Source: Bacteroides caecimuris (GTDB lineage: Bacteria; Bacteroidota; Bacteroidia; Bacteroidales; Bacteroidaceae). From it: a stretch of DNA of 64,000 nucleotides. The DNA lies in contig NZ_CP015401.2 in NCBI RefSeq assembly GCF_001688725.2, positions 1,240,001 through 1,304,000 on the forward strand. The letters are read 5' to 3'. Positions within the stretch are counted from its first letter, which is position 1; every line of letters starts with the position of its first letter. Both the position numbers and the translations under genes were made by a program. The notes beneath the pieces are model-generated. The model was given only the letters and a program-made list of their open reading frames with translations. It was not told the DNA's origin and made no database searches. Positions 43,417 to 51,886 of the stretch are shown in pieces.

Positions 43417-43821
43417 TTATTCCATTAAATTGCCATCAGGCAAAATAATACCGTCATCACCGCTCACATCGTAGAAGCCGACACCATGTTTCTGTGCCAG
43501 GTCTTTCATCTTTTCGTAGGCTTCATCCGCTACAGACCAAGAAAAAGCAGCATAAATTATATGATGTCCTATACTGTAATCGGTCAGATGTGCTTCTGCA
43601 TCTTCATCATCCAGATCATCATCTGGGGCGTCTGGTCCATTCATGTTTGGAAATGTTTTAATCATTTCTTCATACCAATTTCGTAAAGCCGGTGATGTGA
43701 CGGCAGGATTGTCGTAACCATGTTCTTCCGCCCATTCAGTTTCCTTGTCATACCATACAAGGAACTCCTTACGCTTTTGTGGAGCTTTTGTCCGCTCGAA
43801 AACCATTAAATCGTAACTCAT
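43417..43821 (-). CDS. Cassette 1: hypothetical immunity-type protein
   Basis: 134 residues. The sequence MSYDLMVFERTKAPQKRKEF, FPNMNGPDAPDDDLDDEDAE and YSIGHHIIYAAFSWSVADEA matches a widespread small-protein type found next to polymorphic toxins and in immunity arrays; it has no agreed function. It is the cassette nearest the recombinase and, as in integrons, may be the most recently acquired. It is bounded by 13 bp inverted repeats (43404-43416 and 43860-43872). Confidence 0.6.
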   Translation of the reverse strand: MSYDLMVFERTKAPQKRKEFLVWYDKETEWAEEHGYDNPAVTSPALRNWYEEMIKTFPNMNGPDAPDDDLDDEDAEAHLTDYSIGHHIIYAAFSWSVADEAYEKMKDLAQKHGVGFYDVSGDDGIILPDGNLME

Positions 43822-43859
43822 AATTTATTTTTCTTATGTTTCTATTATTTTGTTATATT

Positions 43860-43900
43860 GGCAACTAACATGTAATTATCAGCGGTTTTCGCTGTTATTT
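43860..43900. repeat. Recombinase-proximal site, attI-like candidate
   Basis: Between the recombinase stop and cassette 1. It begins GGCAACTAACATG, the inverse of the end of site 1, and contains a hairpin CAGCG-GTTT-TCGCTG. It does not fit the full cassette-site consensus, as attI differs from attC in integrons. Role inferred from position. Confidence 0.45.
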
Positions 43901-43902
43901 TC

Positions 43903-45033
43903 TTATTTAACTATCTCATTATCACTTTCAAGAATATCATCCAATGGAGTGCGGATGCTGCTCTTGAAAGTGTCGGCTATATGCACATACATTTCCGTCG
44001 TTTTCAGTTGGTTGTGCCCCAACAGCTCTTTTACGATTTTCAAGTCCGTGCCCTGCTCGATCAGATGCGTGACGAACGAGTGCCGCAACAGGTGGGGGTA
44101 CACCCGCTTGGTGATTCCGGCTTCCTTCGCCGCCTCTTTCAGCTTCTTCGACACGATGCTCTCCGTGAACGGTTCGCCCTTGTACCGCTCGAACAGCCAT
44201 TCCTGCGGCTTGTACAGCTTGGTGTACTCGCTCAGCTTCCTGACAAGGGGCTTCGACAGCAGCGTGTAGCGGTCTTTCCTCCCTTTGCCCTGCCGTACCC
44301 GTATCAGCGAACGGCTCACGTTGATGTCGTGAGGTTTCAAGTCCAGCAGCTCGCTGATTCTCAACCCGGCGGAGTAGAGCAGCGAGAACATGCAGAACAG
44401 CCGGATGTCCGGACCGGTTGCGTCAAGGATGGATTTTATCTCCTCCTTGCTCAGCACGTCGGGCAGCGTCCGTTCCCGTTTGGCTCGCTTTACCTCGTAA
44501 CATTTCCGTTCCAATCCCAGCACCTTCTCGAAATAAAACTTGATCGAGTTGATGCGCAGGTTCTGTTGGCACGACGAGATCCCCCGTGTGTCAATCAGGT
44601 GTACGATGTAGGCGTTGATTTCTTCCGGTCGGATGTAGCGGAGATTTCTTCCCGCAAAGTATTGCTGGAACTCCTTGAAGTAAGTGGTGTACGCACGGAC
44701 GGTATGCTCGCTGTACCGCAGTTGCCGCAGCGTCTCGGCATAGCCGGGCGGGATGGCGGGGCTGGTTTTCCCGCTCTTCTTGGGCTGGGTGTTTTTCAGG
44801 GCGGAGTAGTCAATAAACGCCGTTTCCACATGGCGGTCGAAAAAACCGGACAGGTCGAACCCTTCTTCCGGCAGGTAGGCTCTGTCCTCCTCGAACCGCA
44901 CACCCTTCTCTTTCGACAGCGACAGCCGGATGGCATCGTCCTCGTCGAACTCCACTTCCACGTATTTCTGCCCGTCACGGATGGCAGGTGAAAGTTTTAT
45001 TCTCGGTTTGCTCTGATAGACTTTCATACGCAT
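43903..45033 (-). CDS. IntI/XerD-like tyrosine recombinase heading the cassette array
   Basis: 376 residues. An N-terminal extension of ~95 residues is followed by a SAM-like core-binding domain (SEHTVRAYTTYFKEFQQYF) and a catalytic domain with Arg in LLYSAGLRISELLDL, Lys in RVRQGKGRKDRYT, HxxR in YPHLLRHSFVTHLIEQG, His in LLGHNQLKTTEMY and the Tyr nucleophile in EMYVHIAD. The end, SSIRTPLDDI, recalls the SPLD tail of integron integrases. It lies at the head of about 15 co-oriented immunity cassettes with palindromic sites, so it probably inserts and excises them. This is the hallmark of rAID clusters. Confidence 0.85.
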   Translation of the reverse strand: MRMKVYQSKPRIKLSPAIRDGQKYVEVEFDEDDAIRLSLSKEKGVRFEEDRAYLPEEGFDLSGFFDRHVETAFIDYSALKNTQPKKSGKTSPAIPPGYAETLRQLRYSEHTVRAYTTYFKEFQQYFAGRNLRYIRPEEINAYIVHLIDTRGISSCQQNLRINSIKFYFEKVLGLERKCYEVKRAKRERTLPDVLSKEEIKSILDATGPDIRLFCMFSLLYSAGLRISELLDLKPHDINVSRSLIRVRQGKGRKDRYTLLSKPLVRKLSEYTKLYKPQEWLFERYKGEPFTESIVSKKLKEAAKEAGITKRVYPHLLRHSFVTHLIEQGTDLKIVKELLGHNQLKTTEMYVHIADTFKSSIRTPLDDILESDNEIVK

Positions 45034-45116
45034 CTCATGGGTGGCAACGACAAAGCGTGTTTCCCGTTACCGGATTTTCAATCAGGCACGGCATGACCGC
45101 ACCTGTATTTAGGTTC

Positions 45117-45124
45117 CAAATATA
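45117..45124 (-). promoter_or_regulatory. -7 box of the cassette-array recombinase
   Basis: TATATTTG on the minus strand (45124-45117), about 85 bases before the ATG. It could serve both the recombinase and, by read-through, the first cassettes, since the intergenic sites show no other promoters. No -33 match found. Confidence 0.45.
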
Positions 45125-45185
45125 ACGAAAACAACGAATTATCACCGCTTCCCGGAGGAAAAAAATACGTGCCGGACATGATTTT

Positions 45186-45295
45186 TTTGCATTTTTCGTT
45201 TTTTATTCCTACCTTTGCAGTGCCCATCTACAATTAGAAGGGGTTTCGAGGCTCGTTTTGGCAAGATCCAATTCGGAGCCTTGCGTTTTTTATAG
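45186..45295 (+). ncRNA. Candidate small RNA with promoter and terminator
   Basis: TTTG (45186-45189), 20 bases, TACCTTTG (45210-45217) is a near-ideal promoter. About 65 bases later AGGCTC and GAGCCT form a stem followed by TGCGTTTTTTAT. No coding frame fits. The RNA would start near 45224, and its T-run overlaps the stop region of the convergent 177-residue gene. It lies between the recombinase and the BECR-like gene. Confidence 0.5.
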
Positions 45296-45823
45296 CACTT
45301 CCTCCAACTTCTTTTTCAGCATTTTTTTCATCTTCTTTTCGCCACCCGGCATATTCAGGTAATAGGCGGTCAACAGATAATACCCGTAAGGGCTTCGCTG
45401 TGGTTCGAGGACGATCACATATTTTTCCGCTGTGTCATACACGTATGTCCGGTAGATGTTCTTACGGTGTTTCATATCCCTTTCCTCACAACTGAATATC
45501 TCCAGTACATGGGAAGTCCTTTCCTCGATATGGTGGCGAATCCAATGCAGACGGCGGGAACGGTCTGGCTCGAAGACTCTTTTCTTCGTCGCAGCGCCTT
45601 CCGCTTCCTTGTCATCAGTTGTCGTTAGGTGCATGAACTCCCGCTGCATATCTATCTCTCCATCCGATTTGATGGGATAGACACGCTTTTCCCGAAACTT
45701 GAACGCTTCGTTGTCTTCGATGTCCCGGCGATACACCCTATATAATGAAGCCTTGCGCTCCTTGTCTCCCAAATGCAGGATTTCCAGCAGCTCCGGATAT
45801 TTCTTTAACAAGTTGAATGGCAT
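45290..45823 (-). CDS. BECR-fold-like protein, possible RNase toxin
   Basis: 177 residues. The C-terminal half (HWIRHHIEERTSHVLEIFSC, KNIYRTYVYDTAEKYVIVLE, GYYLLTAYYLN) has the strand order and Tyr/His-rich pattern of phage-barnase/EndoU/colicin/RelE (BECR) nucleases. The N-terminal half (YPELLEILHLGDKERKASLY) is unassigned. It is the second gene of a pair, four bases after a DUF3800 gene. Function as toxin or tRNA/mRNA nuclease is inferred from fold pattern. Confidence 0.5.
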   Translation of the reverse strand: MPFNLLKKYPELLEILHLGDKERKASLYRVYRRDIEDNEAFKFREKRVYPIKSDGEIDMQREFMHLTTTDDKEAEGAATKKRVFEPDRSRRLHWIRHHIEERTSHVLEIFSCEERDMKHRKNIYRTYVYDTAEKYVIVLEPQRSPYGYYLLTAYYLNMPGGEKKMKKMLKKKLEEVL

Positions 45824-45827
45824 AGGT

Positions 45828-46523
45828 TTACTTTTGCAGGTTGATAAAGAAAAGGTTGAACTTCTTGTTTTTCAGAGGAGTGGTACATAATAACGAAAGA
45901 TTTGTCTGTCTCTTTATCTTCTCGACAATCAGGCGTTTTGCCCGTACCTTTCCCTCAATGGTTCCCCGCTGGATGCGTAAATGGTAGTTTATCGCTCCCA
46001 TAAGAATGTCTGCCAACTGGATAAAATGTACCTGATGCGACTTGACAAAATTGAAGTCCCGTATAGCCGAATTGTATTTCAATATCTCCGCCAGCTTATG
46101 CAGTTTCCGTTGGCTGCACGTGTCCTTGATGTCGAAATAGACATTATAGGTGCTGTCCATGTCCATTTGATGATGCAATAGCTGGTAATACATCCGAAAA
46201 TAAAAATCATTGTAGCTGTATTCTGCCCGTGTGTTGTCTATCTCCGATTTATCCACGATGACCGCCCTAAATTTCATGTTGGTCATAAAGAAATAATCCA
46301 CTATTTCGTTATAAAGGGCAAAGGTCTTGTCCGAGATGTTCGTCCATTTCAATTCCCCCTCATATCCGTGCTTTTGCTTGATTTCCCGTATCTGCTTTTT
46401 GGCGAGAGCCATTTCGTTGTACGGTATGCTTACATAACCGTATATCATGTAAGGCTGTCCGTCATTTTCCAGATGCGTACTCTCGTCGCAATATATGTTA
46501 TAGGTTTTGTGGCTGCACTCCAT
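45828..46523 (-). CDS. DUF3800 protein
   Basis: 231 residues. The RNase H-like DUF3800 pattern is visible: YNIYCDESTHLENDGQPYMI at the N-terminus with an Asp-Glu pair, VYFDIKDTCSQRK in the middle, and VHFIQLADILMGAINYHL near the end with a further Asp. DUF3800 proteins occur often in defence and mobile loci; their activity is not known. It is first in a two-gene operon with a strong promoter and precedes a BECR-like gene by four bases. Confidence 0.75.
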   Translation of the reverse strand: MECSHKTYNIYCDESTHLENDGQPYMIYGYVSIPYNEMALAKKQIREIKQKHGYEGELKWTNISDKTFALYNEIVDYFFMTNMKFRAVIVDKSEIDNTRAEYSYNDFYFRMYYQLLHHQMDMDSTYNVYFDIKDTCSQRKLHKLAEILKYNSAIRDFNFVKSHQVHFIQLADILMGAINYHLRIQRGTIEGKVRAKRLIVEKIKRQTNLSLLCTTPLKNKKFNLFFINLQK

Positions 46524-46550
46524 TATATTATTTGTTTAATTATCAATACG

Positions 46551-46581
46551 CAAAGATAGTGAAAAATTCTTGTGCGACAAA
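46551..46581 (-). promoter_or_regulatory. Promoter of the DUF3800/BECR-like pair
   Basis: Minus strand TTTG (46581-46578), 19 bases, TATCTTTG (46558-46551): a perfect Bacteroidales promoter. Start near 46545, about 20 bases before the ATG. Confidence 0.7.
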
Positions 46582-46709
46582 CCTGCGAACCGGACGACAA
46601 GTGCGGACAGCCCGCCCCGGACTTGCAGGTTTCCCGTCTGCTTCCCTCTATATTTACGCCCGGTTTCGTTTGAGAACCAATAGTATTCACCATTTAAATT
46701 TTTCAGATT

Positions 46710-48230
46710 ATGGACGAACGACCGGACAGCAGCCAACAGTTGATGGACATCCTGCTCGTCATGGACGAGAAAGGCACGCTCCGAGCCGTCAGCGGAGTAA
46801 AGGACGGCGAGTTACAGACCAAGAACCCCTTGGAGGACAACAACGACCTCCTGCGGGTGGATCGCCACGGCGATATGTTTTCAAATTTCTTTTCCAACCT
46901 CTGGAGCCAGTTGAAAGACCCGACCCGCTTCCATTTCTTCCGTGTGCCGGAAGAGGAGGTGCAGCGGGTAGCCGCCGATTTCCGGCAGAGGGAGAGCCAG
47001 TCCGTCAAAACGGGCGAGCCGCTCGTTGCGCAGTACGAGGTGCAGCCGCCTGTGCAGGCACAGCAGCAAAACCAAGCCGGGCAGCAGCAACAGCCCGAAG
47101 GTGCGCCGCAGCAGTCCGCCGGGCAGACCGAACAGAACCCGCAGTACAAGTATCGTCCGGAGGACATCGACTGGAACAGCCTCGCCGCACTCGGCGTGCA
47201 GCGGGAGCAGATCGAGGGCAACGGGATGCTTGATCAGATGCTACGGGGCTTCCAGACCGACAAGACCGTCCGGGTGCATTTCCACTTCGACGGCATCTCG
47301 CACAGCAACGACAGCCAGCTCTCGCTCAAGCCCGGCACGGACGGCAGGCTGACCGTGTGCAGCCACGGCATCCTCGACCCGGAGAAGATGCAGAAGCAGT
47401 TCTTCGGCTACGACATCACCGACTCCGACAAGCAGGTGCTCCGGCAGACGGGCAACATGGGACACCCGGCGACCGTCACCAACCGGGCGGGCGAGCAGGT
47501 CGAAGCCCTTGTCAGCCGCAACCTCAAGACCAACGAGCTGGTCGCCTTCCCGCTCTCCAAGGTCAATATCCCGGCGGAGAAGAACGGGCATACCTTCACC
47601 CCGAACGAGATAGCCCGGCTCAAACAGGGCGAGGCGGTGGTCTGCCGGTTCCTTTCCAGAGCCAAGGAGGGGGAGCAGCCCAAGATCTATCCGGCTCCCG
47701 TGCAATTCAGCGCAGCCAAGATGCAGCTCGAATTTCTCTTCGGCGACCGGGGTAGGCTGGCGATGGATGCGTACAAGGCGAACCTGAAACAGACCGCCAA
47801 TCAGGAGGTGCCGAAGACTTTCCGCAAGCAGGAGCTTACCGAGAAGTCTCGCCTCGAACTCGAAGCCGGGGGAACGGTCAAGGTCTCCGGTCTGGTGGAC
47901 AAGAAAGGAAAAGCCTACCAAGGCTACATCACATGGAAGCCCGGCGAGAAGCCCGCCTTCATGTTCCCCAAGGACTACAATGCGGCGCTCGAAGAGGGGC
48001 GTGTCAAGCCCGCCGTGGAGAACGAGGTGCAGGTGGCCATCAATTCCGAGGGCAAGACCGTCGAGACGACCCGCAACCTGAAAGAAGCCCTGCAATCCGC
48101 ACAGCAGCGACCCACCGGGGAGCAGAAACAGCAGCAGGAGCGCAGGCAGGAGCAGAAAGAGGACCGGAAACAGGCACAGAAGCAGGAGCAGCCCGACAAG
48201 CCTAAGCGCAGCCGGGGTGTCCGCCGCTGA
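46710..48230 (+). CDS. DUF4099/DUF3945 protein of the topB module
   Basis: 506 residues, GC-rich. An N-terminal ~95 residues (QLMDILLVMDEKGTLRAVSG, SNLWSQLKDPTRFHFFRVPE), a Gln/Pro-rich linker (QPPVQAQQQNQAGQQQQPEG), a DUF4099-like segment (DIDWNSLAALGVQREQIEG) and repeated DUF3945 units (NRAGEQVEALVSRNLKTNEL, GLVDKKGKAYQGYITWKPGE). The C-terminus is a Gln/Glu/Lys-rich coil. Such genes lie directly upstream of topoisomerase III in CTnDOT-like elements. It has its own terminator before topB. Confidence 0.75.
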   Translation: MDERPDSSQQLMDILLVMDEKGTLRAVSGVKDGELQTKNPLEDNNDLLRVDRHGDMFSNFFSNLWSQLKDPTRFHFFRVPEEEVQRVAADFRQRESQSVKTGEPLVAQYEVQPPVQAQQQNQAGQQQQPEGAPQQSAGQTEQNPQYKYRPEDIDWNSLAALGVQREQIEGNGMLDQMLRGFQTDKTVRVHFHFDGISHSNDSQLSLKPGTDGRLTVCSHGILDPEKMQKQFFGYDITDSDKQVLRQTGNMGHPATVTNRAGEQVEALVSRNLKTNELVAFPLSKVNIPAEKNGHTFTPNEIARLKQGEAVVCRFLSRAKEGEQPKIYPAPVQFSAAKMQLEFLFGDRGRLAMDAYKANLKQTANQEVPKTFRKQELTEKSRLELEAGGTVKVSGLVDKKGKAYQGYITWKPGEKPAFMFPKDYNAALEEGRVKPAVENEVQVAINSEGKTVETTRNLKEALQSAQQRPTGEQKQQQERRQEQKEDRKQAQKQEQPDKPKRSRGVRR

Positions 48231-48261
48231 TTTCCCCCGCCATTCTGTAAATGAATTACCG

Positions 48262-48293
48262 GTTATCCCGTCCGATCGGCGGGATAACTTTTG
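48262..48293 (+). terminator. Terminator between the DUF3945 gene and topB
   Basis: GTTATCCCG and CGGGATAAC are perfect 9 bp arms followed by TTTTGTC. It sits 31 bases after the DUF3945 stop and before the start of topB. Confidence 0.6.
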
Positions 48294-48339
48294 TCAAATC
48301 GTTAAACTTTAAAGAAATATGATTACAGCAGTCATCGCT

Positions 48340-48370
48340 GAGAAGTTATCATAACTTGTGATAACTTCTC
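48340..48370. repeat. 12 bp palindrome at the left RIT/topB junction
   Basis: GAGAAGTTATCA and TGATAACTTCTC are perfect inverted arms around a 7-base loop. The left arm is half target (topB codons 8-9, GAGAAG) and half element, so the crossover site is probably here. Confidence 0.6.
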
Positions 48371-48399
48371 TTATCACAAGTAAATTGTTATCCAAAGCT
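48365..48399. repeat. Left inverted repeat of the RIT element
   Basis: Inverse of 51852-51886 with about four mismatches; the inner part reads AATTGTTATCCAAAGCT. Confidence 0.75.
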
Positions 48400-48516
48400 A
48401 TAGGCTAATACATCAAATAACTGACAGATAATCAATCAAACTCGTGATAATAATGTTCTGATAATAATATGCTATATTGTGGAGAGAGTAATGTTGCTCC
48501 CTCCAAATATAGTATT

Positions 48517-49746
48517 ATGGACAATAAAAATCATTTTGAATCCAAAGTTTCGGATTTTTTAGAAGCGTTGCGTAAAGCCGGATATTCAGAATCGACTATC
48601 CGACAGTATAAAAAGACCTGTCGTCTTTTTATCGTTTACATGGATATAAACTACATACAAGACTGTAATGTAGAATCCATCAATTTGTTTTTAAAGACTA
48701 TGCCACAAGAAAAAACGCGGTTGATACATGGAACCAATTATCGATTGCTGCTATTCGTTAATTATCTTACGGATAGAACTATCCAAAAACCAGTTGTGAG
48801 ATACGTTATACGCAAATTCTCAGGAGAAATAGGAGGCATTATGACAAAATACCTTCATCTCTTGGAAGAACAAAGACTATCTCCTAAAACGATAGATGGC
48901 TACGAACATGTATTTAGCTATTTTCTCAGGCATTTGTCTTTGAGGAATGTATTCCGTATCTCAGATATAGGTGAGGATGATGTGCTAACTTTTATATCTT
49001 CCAGCCAAAACAGTAAACAAAGAGTATTGGCAACGATGCGTGTATTTTGTCGTTACCTGTACGAACAAAAGCTTATCAATAAGAATATTGATTATGTGAT
49101 AGGAAGAAACCGTTATGTTGTAAAAGAAAAACTACCGTCAACATACACTTGTGAAGAAGTCTTGCAAATAGAATCTTCGGTAAATCAATCCACTCCTGTA
49201 GGAAAACGAGATTACGCCATGCTCCTATTAGCGACACGGTTAGGACTACGTTCCTCCGATATTGCTGGATTACAATTCAGTAATTTAGATTGGGATAGAA
49301 ACATTATCCGCCTGATACAGTACAAGACTAAGCGTGAAATAGAATTGCCGCTATTAAAGGATGTGGGGGAAGCTATTATAAATTATGTAAAATATGGCAG
49401 ACCAAGTTCTTCTTCCAAACAGATATTCCTATCCTCTTTAGCCCCATATAATCCTGTGAATGGGGCGGTAGTTTCTTTGTCGGTCAGAAAGATTATCTGC
49501 CATTCAAGAATAGATACAAGGGATAGAAAAAAAGGCCCTCACGCAATGAGACATACTTTAGCCAGCCAGCTATTGCGTAATGGCGTATCACTGCCCGTCA
49601 TTTCTGAAACATTGGGACACAAAACTACGCAAACGACAATGGGCTATCTTCGGATAGACATTGATGGTTTGATGAAATGTGTCCTTGAAGTTCCGGATGT
49701 CCCATCCGATTTCTACACACAGAAAGGAGGTTTGTTCTATGTCTGA
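48517..49746 (+). CDS. RIT recombinase A (tyrosine recombinase)
   Basis: 409 residues from ATG 48517 (MDNKNHFESKVSDFLEAL); a longer start at 48469 is possible. Catalytic residues: Arg in LATRLGLRSSDIAGL, His/Arg in PHAMRHTLASQLLRNGV, His in LGHKTTQTTMGYL with the Tyr in GYLRID. It overlaps the next gene by eight bases. The three recombinases act together in RIT elements, each from a different subfamily. Confidence 0.88.
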   Translation: MDNKNHFESKVSDFLEALRKAGYSESTIRQYKKTCRLFIVYMDINYIQDCNVESINLFLKTMPQEKTRLIHGTNYRLLLFVNYLTDRTIQKPVVRYVIRKFSGEIGGIMTKYLHLLEEQRLSPKTIDGYEHVFSYFLRHLSLRNVFRISDIGEDDVLTFISSSQNSKQRVLATMRVFCRYLYEQKLINKNIDYVIGRNRYVVKEKLPSTYTCEEVLQIESSVNQSTPVGKRDYAMLLLATRLGLRSSDIAGLQFSNLDWDRNIIRLIQYKTKREIELPLLKDVGEAIINYVKYGRPSSSSKQIFLSSLAPYNPVNGAVVSLSVRKIICHSRIDTRDRKKGPHAMRHTLASQLLRNGVSLPVISETLGHKTTQTTMGYLRIDIDGLMKCVLEVPDVPSDFYTQKGGLFYV

Positions 49747-50746
49747 ACAATTCATATATCAAAGCGTGTTCGCTCCTTATTTTAAGGATTTTCTTGCGAT
49801 GAAAGAGAGTCAAGTTTCCGACATTGGACGGATAAAGTGGATGCTCTTGGAGTTTGACAAGTTCTTCGTTAATAGCAACATCAGGGATGTGTTCATAACT
49901 AAAAGCATGATTGATGCATGGAAGTGCACCCGCATACATGACAAAAAGAAAACCCTCTATGACAAGGTGTCCATGTTCCGGCAGTTTTGCCTATACTTAT
50001 GCCACATAGGAAAAGAATGCTATATACCCAAGTTACCAAAGAAGGAATATTCGGATTTTACTCCTTATGTGTTTACTCGTGGACAGATACAGGATATATT
50101 TGAAACCTGTGACAAGCAAAGGATGTATAGTCATAATATATATTGTAATCTTTTTGCATTACCTACTTTATATAGAATCTTATATGCTACAGGGATTAGA
50201 ATCGGAGAAGCCATATCCATTAGGAATCGGGATGTTGATTTGAGAAGGAATTGCATCATTGTTCGGAAGACAAAGAACAAGATGGAAAGGCTTATTCCTT
50301 TAAGTGGCTCCCTGTCCAAGGTTCTACAACAGTATTTGGAATATCGCAATAAGATGCCCTTGCCAGATGTTGATGCCCCGGACAAGTTCCTGTTAATATC
50401 TCCATCAGGACGACCGTTATCTTCTTGCACTGTCTTGGGCGGTTTTAAGAAAGTGTTGGAAAAATGCAATATACCCTGTTCGAGCAACCGTTCCGGAGGA
50501 GCCTGCATACATAGTCTCAGACATACTTTTGCCGTCCATTCCCTTGCAAAGATGGTGCAAGAAGGAATGGACATATATTGTGCGCTTCCCCTTTTGTCGG
50601 TCTTCTTGGGGCATAAGACGTTGAAAGGGACTGAAACCTACGTGCGCCTGACACAAGACATGTTTCCCGATATTCTATTGAAACAAACTACCATAACACG
50701 GTTTGTATATCCTGAAATGAACGTAATAACAGATTCAAACATATAG
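49739..50746 (+). CDS. RIT recombinase B (tyrosine recombinase)
   Basis: 335 residues from ATG 49739, chosen because AGAAAGGAGG lies upstream and the start overlaps the first recombinase's stop. Catalytic Arg in YATGIRIGEAISI, HxxR in HSLRHTFAVHSLAKMV, His in VFLGHKTLKGTETYVRL with the Tyr nucleophile. Intact. Confidence 0.88.
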   Translation: MSEQFIYQSVFAPYFKDFLAMKESQVSDIGRIKWMLLEFDKFFVNSNIRDVFITKSMIDAWKCTRIHDKKKTLYDKVSMFRQFCLYLCHIGKECYIPKLPKKEYSDFTPYVFTRGQIQDIFETCDKQRMYSHNIYCNLFALPTLYRILYATGIRIGEAISIRNRDVDLRRNCIIVRKTKNKMERLIPLSGSLSKVLQQYLEYRNKMPLPDVDAPDKFLLISPSGRPLSSCTVLGGFKKVLEKCNIPCSSNRSGGACIHSLRHTFAVHSLAKMVQEGMDIYCALPLLSVFLGHKTLKGTETYVRLTQDMFPDILLKQTTITRFVYPEMNVITDSNI

Positions 50747-50750
50747 GCTT

Positions 50751-51776
50751 ATGAGAACAACAGATTCTGCAAAGCATTTAACGTCCTTTTTCACAGAGTA
50801 CCTTATCGGAGAAAAGGGCGTAAGCCCTAATACCATACGGTCATACAGCGAATCATTTAGCTTGCTGTTAAACTTTCTGGACGAACAGGTAAACATAAAG
50901 GCTGATAATCTTAGATTGGAACATATTACCAGAAAAATGGTTTTAAACTTCCTTGATTGGTTACAAGACACGAAAAAATCGAGTAACGCGACAAGAAATC
51001 AAAGATTGGCGGCATTACGTTCTTTTTGTACGTATATGCAATATGAGGATGTAAAGCATCTGGAACAATGGCAAGAGATATTATCCATCAAGGTAAAAAC
51101 ACATGAAAAAAGAAGTGTCAATTATCTCAGCATAGATGGTATTAGGCTTTTATTGGCACAAATACCAATCAACACGAAAAAAGGACGGCGGGATTTAGCT
51201 TTGATATCCCTACTCTATGATAGTGGAGCCAGAGTACAAGAATTAATAGACTTGACACCCGCATCTTTGAAATTGGAAAAGCCTTGTCATGTCACCTTAT
51301 TTGGTAAAGGACGCAAAAAAAGAATTGTCCCTTTACAAGACGAACAAGTGAATTTACTACGCAGTTATATGGAAGAAAATCGTTTAGACCTGTCCGGTTT
51401 TAATCAAAGACCTCTTTTCTTTAACAGTTGTGGCAGAAAGCTGACAAACTCTGGCATATCTTATATCTTGAACAATTATATTAATCACGCCCGAATACAA
51501 AATCCGGAACTTATACCGGAAAAAATAAGCCCGCATACTTTACGGCACAGTAAAGCTATGCACTTGTTACAAGCTGGTGTAAATTTGGTCTATATTCGTG
51601 ATATTTTAGGACATGTATCTATACAAACTACTGAAATATATGCTCGGGCTGATTCTAAACAAAAAAGAGAGGCTTTGGAATCAGCTTATGTTAATATGAT
51701 ACCAAACGATATAACAGAACGTTCATGGGAAAAAGACCAAGAACTTAAGATATGGCTAAGGAATCTATCTAAATGA
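50751..51776 (+). CDS. RIT recombinase C (tyrosine recombinase)
   Basis: 341 residues, starting four bases after the second recombinase ends. Core-binding domain (SPNTIRSYSESFSLLLNFLD), then Arg in LLYDSGARVQELIDL, HxxR in HTLRHSKAMHLLQAGV, His in ILGHVSIQTTEIYARAD with the Tyr. It is the most XerD-like of the three. All three frames are open, so the element may be active. Confidence 0.88.
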   Translation: MRTTDSAKHLTSFFTEYLIGEKGVSPNTIRSYSESFSLLLNFLDEQVNIKADNLRLEHITRKMVLNFLDWLQDTKKSSNATRNQRLAALRSFCTYMQYEDVKHLEQWQEILSIKVKTHEKRSVNYLSIDGIRLLLAQIPINTKKGRRDLALISLLYDSGARVQELIDLTPASLKLEKPCHVTLFGKGRKKRIVPLQDEQVNLLRSYMEENRLDLSGFNQRPLFFNSCGRKLTNSGISYILNNYINHARIQNPELIPEKISPHTLRHSKAMHLLQAGVNLVYIRDILGHVSIQTTEIYARADSKQKREALESAYVNMIPNDITERSWEKDQELKIWLRNLSK

Positions 51777-51851
51777 AGATGATTATTATCCAAAGCTGTA
51801 ATATAAAGTAATGTATTTAATTAGCTGATATACAGACTAACAAAAAATAAG

Positions 51852-51886
51852 AGCTTTGGATAATAATTTACTTATGATAAGAAAAG
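51852..51886. repeat. Right inverted repeat of the RIT element
   Basis: Begins AGCTTTGGATAATAATTTAC and ends ATGATAAGAAAAG, directly before topB codon 10 (CCT). Inverse of 48365-48399. Confidence 0.75.

Larger units (their letters stand above)
48346..51886 (+). mobile_element. Recombinase-in-trio (RIT) element
   Basis: About 3.5 kb holding three consecutive tyrosine recombinase genes and bounded by ~35 bp inverted repeats (48365-48399, CTTCTCTTATCACAAGTAAA onward; 51852-51886, ending TTACTTATGATAAGAAAAG). Partial copies of the repeat (ATTATTATCCAAAGCTGTAA at ~51782) lie further inside. Removing it restores the topB frame precisely. RIT elements are known from several phyla and insert by site-specific recombination rather than by a DDE transposase. 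Confidence 0.88.

Noticed and set aside
33045-43821. CRISPR array because of regularly repeated palindromes
   Set aside because: Repeats are 300-1000 bp apart, imperfect, separated by genes, and no cas genes exist. They are attC-like cassette sites.
46881-48205. Several long minus-strand and alternative-frame ORFs in the DUF3945 gene
   Set aside because: They are shadows typical of GC-rich coding sequence; only the plus-strand 506-residue frame has family motifs and good start context.
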